64,000 bases of DNA, taken from NCBI RefSeq assembly GCF_014643535.1, contig NZ_BMJQ01000026.1, forward strand, positions 1 to 64,000, read 5' to 3'. Below, piece after piece: positions 34,411 to 41,925 of this stretch. The position numbers were made by a program, and so were the translations under genes. This DNA is from Aliidongia dinghuensis (lineage in GTDB: Bacteria; Pseudomonadota; Alphaproteobacteria; ATCC43930; CGMCC-115725). The notes under the pieces are model-generated. The model did no database searches, was not told the DNA's origin, and worked only from the letters and a program-made list of their open reading frames with translations. The number at the start of each line of letters is the position of its first letter. Position 1 is the first letter of the stretch.

Positions 34411-34902
34411 ATGACCGACACGCTCATCTCTTCCCTGACCGTCGACGCACTTCGCGAATTCCTGCATCAGGCCGGCTATCGTGCCGAAGTCGTCGCCGAT
34501 CAGCCGAACCTGCCCGTCCTGCGCTCGGCGACCGGCGGCATGCCGTTCGACGTGCGGCTCAACAATCGCCTTGCCGGCGACATGGCGGCCTATGCCGACA
34601 TGACGTTGATGGCTGGCCTACAGGTCCAGGGCGAGCTCGCGCTCGGCGTGATCAACGACTGGAACAATGCCCGGCGCTTCGCCCGCCTTCGCCTGCTGCA
34701 GGGCCATCTCATTCTCGATATGGACGTCAGCGTGCTCGGCGGCGTCTCGCCGGCGCATCTCCGGGCGAAGCTCGAGCTCTGGGATCGGCTGATCCATGAC
34801 CTGCTCGCCTACCTGCGCGAGTTGGCCGCCAAGAATGCCGCGCCGGAGGCGTCGGTCGGCACGGCGTCCCAGAAAGACGAGCAGGTCGCGCCCGCGGCGT
34901 AA
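34411..34902 (+). CDS. YbjN-like protein
   Basis: 163 residues from ATG 34411; an in-frame ATG at 34390 would add seven residues. There is no signal peptide, so it should be cytoplasmic. The sequence LTVDALREFLHQAGYRAEVV, the VINDWNNARRFARLRLL core and DMDVSVLGGVSPAHLRAKLE match the YbjN (putative sensory transduction regulator) family, whose fold resembles type III secretion chaperones. The C-terminal 25 residues are hydrophilic and low-complexity. It is the last gene in the secretion locus, followed by a strong hairpin. A chaperone or regulatory role for the locus is inferred. Confidence 0.8.
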   Translation: MTDTLISSLTVDALREFLHQAGYRAEVVADQPNLPVLRSATGGMPFDVRLNNRLAGDMAAYADMTLMAGLQVQGELALGVINDWNNARRFARLRLLQGHLILDMDVSVLGGVSPAHLRAKLELWDRLIHDLLAYLRELAAKNAAPEASVGTASQKDEQVAPAA

Positions 34903-34937
34903 GCCCGATCATCCGAACGTTGCCGCCGGTCGGCGCG

Positions 34938-34973
34938 GGCTGGCGCCGCGGGAGCCCTCCTGCGGCGCCAGCC
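34938..34973 (+). terminator. Strong terminator-like hairpin closing the secretion operon
   Basis: GGCTGGCGCCGC (34938-34949) pairs perfectly with GCGGCGCCAGCC (34962-34973). Between them, GGAG and CTCC can extend the stem. There is no U-tract, but its stability and position after the last operon gene support a terminator. Confidence 0.65.
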
Positions 34974-34991
34974 TATCGGGAAAGAGGGATC

Positions 34992-36107
34992 ATGAGAGAA
35001 CCTGAGCTGAAGCCGGGGCAGGTGCCTGAGCCCGTCCACGCGGCGGACGACGCAGGGCCCGTCTATCCGGCAGGCGGCTTCGTTTCTTACGCGCAGAATG
35101 GCGAGGACGTCCTGCTTTGGCGCGCGTTGCACCGTCTGCCGAGCGGCTTCTACATTGATGTCGGCGCTCAGGATCCCTGCAAGGACTCGGTCACGCGCGC
35201 CTTCTACGAGCGCGGGTGGCGCGGCATCAACATCGAGCCGGTCTCCGATCATTATGAAAAACTATGCCGGGACCGGCCGTACGATATCACGCTGCAACTG
35301 GCACTCGGCGCGGAGCCCGGCTTCGCCACTTTCTACGAAGTTCCCGACACGGGGCTCTCGACCATGGTCGAGACCATTGCGCTCAAACATACGCAGGACG
35401 GCCACGCCGCGATCCGGCGAAACATCGAAGTGAGAACGCTTGCGAGCATCTGCGAAGAGCTCGTCGATGGCGACATTCACTTCCTCAAGGTCGATGTCGA
35501 GGGGTTCGAGCGGCAGGTCTTGCTGGGCGCCGCGTTCGATCGCTTCCGCCCCTGGATCGTGCTGGTAGAGGCCACGAAACCGAACAGCCCCGTGAGCACG
35601 GCTGACCAGTGGGAAGACCTGCTGCTGGCGGCCGGCTATGCTCTGGTCCATTTCGATGGGCTGAACCGGTACTACGTCGCCGCCGAGCGATCCGAGCTGA
35701 AAGCGAGCTTTGCTGCGCCGCCGAACATATTCGACGGCTACCTGACGGCGGCGACCGTCGAGTTGGGCCACGGCCTGGAGGCAACGCGCCGCGACCTGGA
35801 AGGCCGTCTCGCCGGGACCGAGGCGCAGGCACAAGAGCTGCGGAGTGAGCTTCACAAGTCGGCACGCCGCCTGGAAGCCTGCGCTGCCGAGCTCGCCGAG
35901 GCCGAGACGCGGGCCCAGGAGCTCAAGAGGCAGGCGTACGAGCTCCGGAACGAGATCTTCCATTCTGAGCGACGCATCGTCGCGATCTACGAGAGCACGT
36001 CCTGGAAGCTCACGGCCCCCATCCGCGCGCTGAAGCCCCTCGCCATGACGATCCGACGGCTGCTGGGCCGGGTGCTCGGCGATGGGGAGGTCGGGGCGCG
36101 GGGGTAA
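34992..36107 (+). CDS. FkbM-family methyltransferase with coiled-coil tail
   Basis: 371 residues from ATG 34992, preceded by AAAGAGGGATC. Residues about 35-235 are an FkbM-type SAM-dependent methyltransferase: FYIDVGAQDP (SAM-binding loop), WRGINIEPVSDHYEKL, STMVET, FLKVDVEGFERQVLLGA. The remaining part is a coiled coil of about 80 residues, ending in YESTSWKLTAPIRALKPL. That tail motif is common in polysaccharide glycosyltransferases and methyltransferases, where it may mediate membrane association. The role is probably sugar O-methylation in surface polysaccharide. The gene stands alone between a terminator and a protease gene. Confidence 0.88.
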   Translation: MREPELKPGQVPEPVHAADDAGPVYPAGGFVSYAQNGEDVLLWRALHRLPSGFYIDVGAQDPCKDSVTRAFYERGWRGINIEPVSDHYEKLCRDRPYDITLQLALGAEPGFATFYEVPDTGLSTMVETIALKHTQDGHAAIRRNIEVRTLASICEELVDGDIHFLKVDVEGFERQVLLGAAFDRFRPWIVLVEATKPNSPVSTADQWEDLLLAAGYALVHFDGLNRYYVAAERSELKASFAAPPNIFDGYLTAATVELGHGLEATRRDLEGRLAGTEAQAQELRSELHKSARRLEACAAELAEAETRAQELKRQAYELRNEIFHSERRIVAIYESTSWKLTAPIRALKPLAMTIRRLLGRVLGDGEVGARG

Positions 36108-36287
36108 CCGGACGGCGCCCTCGGGCGTGTCGCGGACCCGTCGTCAACCGTTTGGTGAGGAGCGCCGCGATAGGCTTATGACCCGAGCAGATGGGGTCTC
36201 GAGGAGACGACGGAACCCGCCGGGCGCGCCCGACGCGCCGAACTCTGCAGTAGGAATGCTCAGGAAGCGCGGCGACGGACCAGCAGC

Positions 36288-37055
36288 ATGACTTTGACCG
36301 TATTGGAGAGACTGCTGAGGCGGCAGGCTTGCGGTCCGCGCCGGGGCCGACGCGTCATCATGACCGCCGGCATCGCGGCAGCGCTCGCCGCCTGTGCCAG
36401 AGGCTCGCCGCCAAGCCCGAACGGCGAGCCTCTGGCCGCGGCAGCGCACGTCTCTGAACCTGACGTTGAGTTGAACGGGACAGGCTTCTTCGTCGACGCG
36501 CACGGCCATCTGCTCACCGCCAACCATGCCGCGGACGGGTGCTCGGCGCTCTACGTCGTCAAGGAAGGGCGGACGTTCGCGGCTGAGATCGTGGCGCAGT
36601 CGCCGGCCCACGACATTGCGATCCTGAAGATCGGGACGACACAAGGTCTGCCGGCGGTCTTCGCGCGTTCCGGGCATCCGACGAGCGATACCCTGGTCTT
36701 CACGGCCGGCTACCAGACGCTGCCGGCCGTGCTCGCCCGCGGCGGCAGCCTGTTCAACGCGGTGGTGCGGGGCGGCGGCGAGCCGGACGGCGAGATCGAG
36801 CTCGTGTCGGACGCGACCCACGGGGCAAGCGGGGCGCCGGTGTTGAACGCGAACGGTCTCGTCATCGGCATCGTCACCACCAGGCTCGACGGCCAGCATG
36901 TCATCGCGACGGACGCCGATGCCGCGAAGGCGCTGCTGGCCGCCAATCACATCGCCTTCGAGCAGGATGACCGGCCGCAGCTGAGCCCGCTGCAGGACCG
37001 TGCTGCCCGGGCAGAGACGATCTCGACCGGTGTGACCTGCTTCAAGCGTCGCTGA
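36288..37055 (+). CDS. Trypsin-like serine protease, probable lipoprotein
   Basis: 255 residues. The N-terminus ends in a lipobox-like AAALAAC, so it is probably lipidated. The chymotrypsin-fold triad is visible: His in LLTANHAAD, Asp in SPAHDIAILKI, and Ser in DATHGASGAPVLN. No PDZ domain follows, unlike DegP/HtrA. ATG 36288 lacks a good ribosome site; ATG 36360 starts directly before the lipobox and is an alternative. The roughly 180 bases before the gene contain only short frames without support. Possible envelope quality-control or surface-processing role. Confidence 0.8.
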   Translation: MTLTVLERLLRRQACGPRRGRRVIMTAGIAAALAACARGSPPSPNGEPLAAAAHVSEPDVELNGTGFFVDAHGHLLTANHAADGCSALYVVKEGRTFAAEIVAQSPAHDIAILKIGTTQGLPAVFARSGHPTSDTLVFTAGYQTLPAVLARGGSLFNAVVRGGGEPDGEIELVSDATHGASGAPVLNANGLVIGIVTTRLDGQHVIATDADAAKALLAANHIAFEQDDRPQLSPLQDRAARAETISTGVTCFKRR

Positions 37056-37072
37056 GGTTCCGACGCCGCTCC

Positions 37073-37138
37073 TTCCTGCGTGGGCTCCTGGTTTCGGGCT
37101 ACGAGGACCTGAGGCGGCGGCTTACCCGTCGTGCTTCA
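37073..37138 (+). pseudogene. Remnant of a third FecI-like sigma factor gene (N-terminal piece)
   Basis: In frame from 37073 the DNA reads FLRGLLVSGYEDLRRRLTRR. This aligns without gaps to LRQLFLVGYEDLKRLLTRRL of the sigma factor at 23527 and to LRQTLVLAYAELRRWL of that at 1102. The similarity stops where the 3' end of the minus-strand aldehyde dehydrogenase begins (37122), with about 17 bases of overlap. No start codon, region 4 or FecR gene is present. It is best read as the broken 5' end of a lost sigma gene, although chance similarity over 20 codons is possible. Confidence 0.45.
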
Positions 37139-38513
37139 GGACCAGCATCTTCTCGTGGGCCATCTCTTTCATGGTCCACGGAATGCCGCCGACGCCATAG
37201 CCGGATTGCCGGCGCCCGGCGAACGGCATCCAGTCGGTGCGGAACGCGGTGTGGTCGTTGATCATCACCGCGGACGCGTCGAGCCGCTGGGCCGCGCGGA
37301 GCGCGGGGCCGATGTCGCGCGAGAAGACGCTCGCCTGGAAAGCGACCGGCAGGGCGTTGGCGATGTCGATCGCCTGGTCGAGTTCCTCGAACCCATAGAC
37401 GCAGGTCAGCGGGCCGAACACCTCGAATTCGGAGACCTTCGCGTCCGCCGGCGGGTCGAGCAGGATCGCCGGCTTGAGCGTGGTCCGGGACAGGCGGCCT
37501 CCGCCGATCAATTGCGTGCCACGGCCCACGGCTTCCTCGATCCAGGACGCCACGCGATCCGTCTCGCGCGGCAGGATCAGCGGCCCGACCTCCGTCTCCG
37601 GCAGCAAGGGATCGCCGACGCGCAAGGCCGCGACCCGCGCCGACAGACGCTCGACGAACTCGACCTTGATCGCCGCATGGACGAAGATGCGCTGGACCGA
37701 GACGCAAACCTGTCCCGCGTGGTAGTAGCCGCCCTTCACGATCGGCTCGATGATCGCATCGAGGTTGGCGCTCCGATCAACGATCACGGGGGCGGCCCCG
37801 CCGTGCTCCAGCGCGCAGCGCGTGCCCGGTGCCAGTTTGCTGCGCAGGTGCCAGCCCACGCGGGCGGAGCCGATGAAGCTCAGGAACGCCACCCGCGGAT
37901 CCGTCGCAAGCCGTTCCGCGAGTGCATTGTCCTCAGTGATGAGCGTCTGGCACCACGCCTCGGGCAGGCCCGCTTCATGCAGCAGGGCCACAAGCTCGAG
38001 ACATGAGAGCGGCGTCGGCGCCGCCGGCTTGACGATCACCGGGCAGCCGACGGCGATCGCCGGTGCGACCTGGTGAATGATCAGGTTGAGCGGATGGTTG
38101 AACGCCGATATCGCCGCGACGACGCCGATGGGTTCTTTCGTCGTGAAGGCCCAGCGCCCGTCGCTGGCCGGCGTCAGGCCCATCGGAATCTCGCGGCCGG
38201 CGAAGTTTCTCAGCTCATCTGCGGCGTTGCGCAATCCATCGACAGCGCGTCGGGCCTCGACGAGCGCGTCGGTCAAAGGCTTGCCGCCTTCCTGCGCGAT
38301 GAGCTTGGCGAACGCCTCGACCCGCCCTTCGAGCAGGCTTGCTGCGCGCTGCAGAATGGCGCCGCGCTGATGCGGCTTCAGCCACGCGTCGCGTGCGCTG
38401 AGCGTGCGGGCGGCGGTTGCGAGCTTGGTTTCGAGCGCCTGGGCGTCGTCCGCCGGGATCGCCTTGATGAGCGCCCGGTCGTAGGCCTGCACGACCTCGA
38501 TCATCTCTGACAT
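37122..38513 (-). CDS. Aldehyde dehydrogenase family protein
   Basis: 463 residues. The ALDH fold has EPIGVVAAISAFNHPLNLII (cofactor region), VIVKPAAPTPLS, a FIGSARVGW loop in place of the usual FTGS, the general-base Glu in LEHGGAAPVIV and the catalytic Cys in HAGQVCVSVQR. It oxidises an aldehyde with NAD(P). The substrate is unknown; sequence features are closer to lactaldehyde, glyceraldehyde or sulfonate-type dehydrogenases than to betaine dehydrogenases. ATG 38513 is chosen because AGGAGA lies six bases upstream; TTG 38519 would sit directly on that site. It follows the acetolactate-synthase-like gene in the same direction and is probably co-transcribed. Confidence 0.9.
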   Translation of the reverse strand: MSEMIEVVQAYDRALIKAIPADDAQALETKLATAARTLSARDAWLKPHQRGAILQRAASLLEGRVEAFAKLIAQEGGKPLTDALVEARRAVDGLRNAADELRNFAGREIPMGLTPASDGRWAFTTKEPIGVVAAISAFNHPLNLIIHQVAPAIAVGCPVIVKPAAPTPLSCLELVALLHEAGLPEAWCQTLITEDNALAERLATDPRVAFLSFIGSARVGWHLRSKLAPGTRCALEHGGAAPVIVDRSANLDAIIEPIVKGGYYHAGQVCVSVQRIFVHAAIKVEFVERLSARVAALRVGDPLLPETEVGPLILPRETDRVASWIEEAVGRGTQLIGGGRLSRTTLKPAILLDPPADAKVSEFEVFGPLTCVYGFEELDQAIDIANALPVAFQASVFSRDIGPALRAAQRLDASAVMINDHTAFRTDWMPFAGRRQSGYGVGGIPWTMKEMAHEKMLVLKHDG

Positions 38514-38536
38514 GGCCAATCTCCTATGTGAGCTCT

Positions 38537-38560
38537 CCTAGGTCACGGCCTAGGTCACCG
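38537..38560 (-). repeat. 12-bp tandem duplication with duplicated stop
   Basis: On the plus strand, CCTAGGTCACGG then CCTAGGTCACCG. On the coding strand this gives GTGACCTAG twice, in frame, at the end of the acetolactate-synthase-like gene. Read-through of the first stop would add only three residues before the second TAG. Confidence 0.75.
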
Positions 38561-40187
38561 GCAGCCGCTGATGCAGCTCGTCGACGAGAACCCGCTTGTT
38601 TTCCGAGTAGTCGATCGGCACGACGACGAGGTGGACGCCGCCGCCGGCAAACGCCGCCTCGAGCGCCGGCCTCAGTTCCTCGACCGCGCTTACTCTCGTC
38701 CCCTTTGCGCCATAGGCCTCGGCGTATTTCACGAAATCGGGGTTGTTGAAAGTCATGCCGTAGTCGGGGAAATGGTCGACCGCCTGCTTCCAGCGGATCA
38801 TGCCGTACGCCTGGTCCTCGATGATGAGGACGACCAGATTGAGCTTCAGCCTGACGGCCGTCTCCAGCTCCTGGCTGTTCATCATGAAGCCGCCGTCGCC
38901 GCACACCGCCATGACGCGGCGGCCGGGATAGAGCAGCGCCGACATGATCGCCGACGGCAGGCCGGCGCCCATGGTGGCGAGCGCATTGTCGAGCAAGAGC
39001 GTGTTCGCGACCTGGGTGCGATAGTTTCGCGCGAACCAGATTTTGTACATGCCGTTGTCGAGGGCGAGGATGCCGTCCGGCGGCATGACCTGGCGGATGT
39101 CATGGACCAGCCGCTGCGGGGTGAGGCGCGCCTCCGTGGCGCGGGCGGCGACCCGGCTCAGGATCCCTTCCCGGAGCGGCAGGAGCGCCTGGGCATTCGG
39201 AATCTTGCCGGCAACCCGGTCGGCGAGGAGCCGGAGCGAGGGCCCAAGGTCGCCGATGACCTCCGTCTGCGGGAAATAGACCTGCTCGACGCTCGCCGGC
39301 TGGTAGCCGATATGAATGACCTGCGGGCCCTTTGCCCCCATGATGAACGGCGGCTTCTCGACCGTATCGTGGCCGATGGTGATGATGAGGTCGGCCCGCT
39401 CGATCGCCTCATGGACATAGTCGCGCTCGGAGAGCGCCGCCGTGCCCATGTAGAGCTCGGTGCCGCCCGGCACGGTGCCCTTGCCCATCTGGGTCGTGAA
39501 ATACGGGATGCGCGACCGCACGACGAACTGAGCGAGGTCGGAACTGGAGCGCGGCCGTGACGCCGCGGCGCCGAGCATGACCAAGGGGCGCTCGGCCTTC
39601 ATGATGAGCTCGGCCGCGCGATCGAGGGCGGCGCCGCTCGCCAGCGGGATTTCGACCGGATGGGGCGGGATCATCCCTGGGTCGACGGCCTCGGCTGCCG
39701 CGATATCCTCTGGCAGCTCGAGGAGAACCGGCCCGGGCCGCTCCTCCTCGGCGACGCGGAACGCCTCGCGCACGAGGGTCGGGACCATGGCCGGCGAGAC
39801 GATCTGGCGCGACAGCTTGGTCAGGGGCTTCATCACGCCCACGACGTCCACGATCTGGAACTGTGCCTGCCGTGAGGACAGGATGCCCTTCTGGCCGGTG
39901 ATCATGACCATCGGCATGGCGCCGAGCAGGGCGTAGGCTGCGGCGGTGGTGAGGTTGAGCGCGCCGGGCCCGAGCGTGGTCAGGCACACGCCGGGCTTGC
40001 CCGTGAGCCGGCCATGGGTGGCCGCCATGAACGCGGCCGCCTGCTCGTGCCGCGTCAGAACGAGCTCGATTGAAGATGTGCGGAGGGCCTCGACCACATC
40101 GAGGTTCTCCTCGCCCGGGATGCCGAAGATCCGATCGACCCCTTCATTCTCGAGGGCGGCAACCAGCAGTTCAGCGGCTTTCGGCAT
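38550..40187 (-). CDS. Acetolactate synthase-like ThDP enzyme
   Basis: 545 residues, full length for the family. The N-terminal pyrimidine-binding domain has GIPGEENLDVVEAL and the catalytic Glu in LTRHEQAAAFMA. The central domain is near 190-330. The C-terminal ThDP/Mg site has VCGDGGFMMNSQELET then NLVVLIIEDQAYGMI. It resembles catabolic AlsS-type acetolactate synthase or related decarboxylases. No regulatory small subunit gene is adjacent, which argues against the biosynthetic IlvB role. Start ATG 40187 follows GGGAGA on the coding strand. It is paired with an aldehyde dehydrogenase, so aldehyde-forming decarboxylation followed by oxidation is plausible, but the substrate is not shown. Confidence 0.88.
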   Translation of the reverse strand: MPKAAELLVAALENEGVDRIFGIPGEENLDVVEALRTSSIELVLTRHEQAAAFMAATHGRLTGKPGVCLTTLGPGALNLTTAAAYALLGAMPMVMITGQKGILSSRQAQFQIVDVVGVMKPLTKLSRQIVSPAMVPTLVREAFRVAEEERPGPVLLELPEDIAAAEAVDPGMIPPHPVEIPLASGAALDRAAELIMKAERPLVMLGAAASRPRSSSDLAQFVVRSRIPYFTTQMGKGTVPGGTELYMGTAALSERDYVHEAIERADLIITIGHDTVEKPPFIMGAKGPQVIHIGYQPASVEQVYFPQTEVIGDLGPSLRLLADRVAGKIPNAQALLPLREGILSRVAARATEARLTPQRLVHDIRQVMPPDGILALDNGMYKIWFARNYRTQVANTLLLDNALATMGAGLPSAIMSALLYPGRRVMAVCGDGGFMMNSQELETAVRLKLNLVVLIIEDQAYGMIRWKQAVDHFPDYGMTFNNPDFVKYAEAYGAKGTRVSAVEELRPALEAAFAGGGVHLVVVPIDYSENKRVLVDELHQRLPVT

Positions 40188-40743
40188 GAGCGATCTCCCA
40201 GTTCGTTTCGGTGTCTCGATCGACCCGGCATGGTCGCTCCAGGCGCCTCGTGCCGCAAACGAACTTGTTCGGCTGGTCCCATGCATTGCTGCGGGGGGCT
40301 TTGCCCCGGCCGGTTCTGCTTTCGAAATCATGCAATGCTGCATGGCCATTGCCGCCGTTCCCGTTTATGGATCTCGGCCAACAGCGGCGCAAAATCAAGC
40401 GAGGCGGAAAGCTGGCGATGGCGCGGCTGCGCCGATCGACCGTGGTCGCTCGCCTGGCCGCGATCCTTGGTGCCCGGGGGCGGCAACCTCATGCGCCGAA
40501 GGGCGCGCTCGCGATTTTCCACCCCCCAGATTCGATTCGCCAATCCGCAGACAATTGACTCTCCGAGAGCGACAAGCCACTTTCCGCGCGCAAAATCCGC
40601 GGGTCCGCTTGAATCGCGCACGCAGCCGAACAGTGAAGATCGGCCGCGGGCGTTTGGCTATTCCACGCCGACAAGGGCGAGGGCATCGCGATTTTTTTGA
40701 GTACGCGGGCTGTTTCTGGTGTGTCCGTACCTTGGAGACCTGT
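40188..40743. other. Divergent intergenic region, no gene recognised
   Basis: 556 bases between the divergent acetolactate-synthase-like and Sel1-lipoprotein genes. Open frames here have no homology signal and no ribosome sites. TTGACT occurs at about 40555 without a convincing -10 partner. A short T-run (GCGATTTTTTTGAG, near 40690) precedes the lipoprotein gene. Promoters for both genes are expected here but cannot be placed. Confidence 0.5.
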
Positions 40744-41925
40744 ATGCGTCGATTGGCCGTTTGTTTTGCGTTCGTTAGTCTGCTTGGTGCCTGTGCTACT
40801 CCGTCCCAACCGGTCGCGCCCGCTCAAGAAGATCACAGCGGCGAGGTCAAGGGACTGCTCGCGCAAGACAACATCGACCCGCTGACCGCCTATCTCGACC
40901 AATATGCCGACGATGCCGGCCGAGCCTCCGCCGTGGCTGAAGTCCGTACGGAGCGGGACAAGCGCTGCGCCGCCGTCGCGAAGCTCTATGATGGCCGCGA
41001 GAAGACGCCGGCGAACGCGGCGCGCCTCAGGACGGCCTATCGGCACTCCTGTCCCGCGGTCGTCGAGGTTTTCCAGCGCCAGGTCGCGAAGGCCGTCCGC
41101 AACACGCCGGCCGCCGCCGCACCGGCGCCGGAATCCGCACCCCCTCCGGCGGATGCGCCGGGCCCCGCCGCTGCGATTGCGCCGTCTGGCGCCATCGCCG
41201 GGCAACTGCTCGACAATTGCTATCTGCTTGTCAGAATCGAGAATTATCAGGAGGCGCTCGACGCCTGCGCCAAGCCGGCGGAACTCGGCGACGCCAAGGC
41301 TGAGGACGGCATGGCCGTGAGCTTCCGCGCCTTGCGGAAATATCCGGATGCGCTCGTCTGGGCGCGGCGGGCCGCGGCTCAGAACCTGCCCGACGGCGAA
41401 TACCAACTGGGCGATCTGCTGCATCGCGGCGCCGGCACGGCCAGGGACGATGCCGAGGCGCTGCGCTATTTCCAGAAGGCCGGTCAAGAGGGCGTTGCGG
41501 AAGCGCAATATGCCGCGGGTTCGATGGTTGCCCGTGGCGAGGGGACGGCGCGCGACGACGCCCAAGCGCGAGCCTGGTACGCGCTCGCGGCCGACCAGGG
41601 CTTCGCCCGCGCGGAATTGTCGTTGGGCGAGATCTATGCGACCGGCACGGGTGTGGCGCCGGATGCGGAGCAGGCCCGGATCTGGTTGACCAAGGCCGCC
41701 GGCCAGGGCCTCGCCCAAGCCCAGCGGGAACTGGGCGAACTCTACATGGGCGGTCGGGGCATCCCGGCCGATGATTACCAGGCCTATGTGTGGTTCAGCC
41801 TGGCGGCCCTCAATGGCGACGCGGCGGCGGCGGCGCCGCGCGATGTGGCCGCAGCCCGGCTGACATCCGAGCAGATCGACCAGGCCCAGCACCAGATCCG
41901 GCGAACGATGGAAGACAAGCGATGA
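40744..41925 (+). CDS. Sel1-repeat lipoprotein
   Basis: 393 residues. The lipoprotein signal MRRLAVCFAFVSLLGAC has its lipobox Cys at residue 17. A helical region, a Pro/Ala linker (about 120-150) and then five or six Sel1/TPR-like repeats follow: GEYQLGDLLHRGAGTARDDA, AQYAAGSMVARGEGTARDDA, AELSLGEIYATGTGVAPDAE and AQRELGELYMGGRGIPADDY. Such repeats mediate protein-protein contacts. The gene overlaps the start of the GGDEF/EAL gene (ATGA), so it may be a periplasmic or outer-membrane partner of that signalling protein's sensor domain. GGAG lies upstream of ATG 40744. Confidence 0.88.
   Translation: MRRLAVCFAFVSLLGACATPSQPVAPAQEDHSGEVKGLLAQDNIDPLTAYLDQYADDAGRASAVAEVRTERDKRCAAVAKLYDGREKTPANAARLRTAYRHSCPAVVEVFQRQVAKAVRNTPAAAAPAPESAPPPADAPGPAAAIAPSGAIAGQLLDNCYLLVRIENYQEALDACAKPAELGDAKAEDGMAVSFRALRKYPDALVWARRAAAQNLPDGEYQLGDLLHRGAGTARDDAEALRYFQKAGQEGVAEAQYAAGSMVARGEGTARDDAQARAWYALAADQGFARAELSLGEIYATGTGVAPDAEQARIWLTKAAGQGLAQAQRELGELYMGGRGIPADDYQAYVWFSLAALNGDAAAAAPRDVAAARLTSEQIDQAQHQIRRTMEDKR

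Noticed and set aside
36178-36291. Short frame between the FkbM and protease genes.
   Set aside because: 37 codons, Arg/Pro-rich, no ribosome site and no similarity seen.
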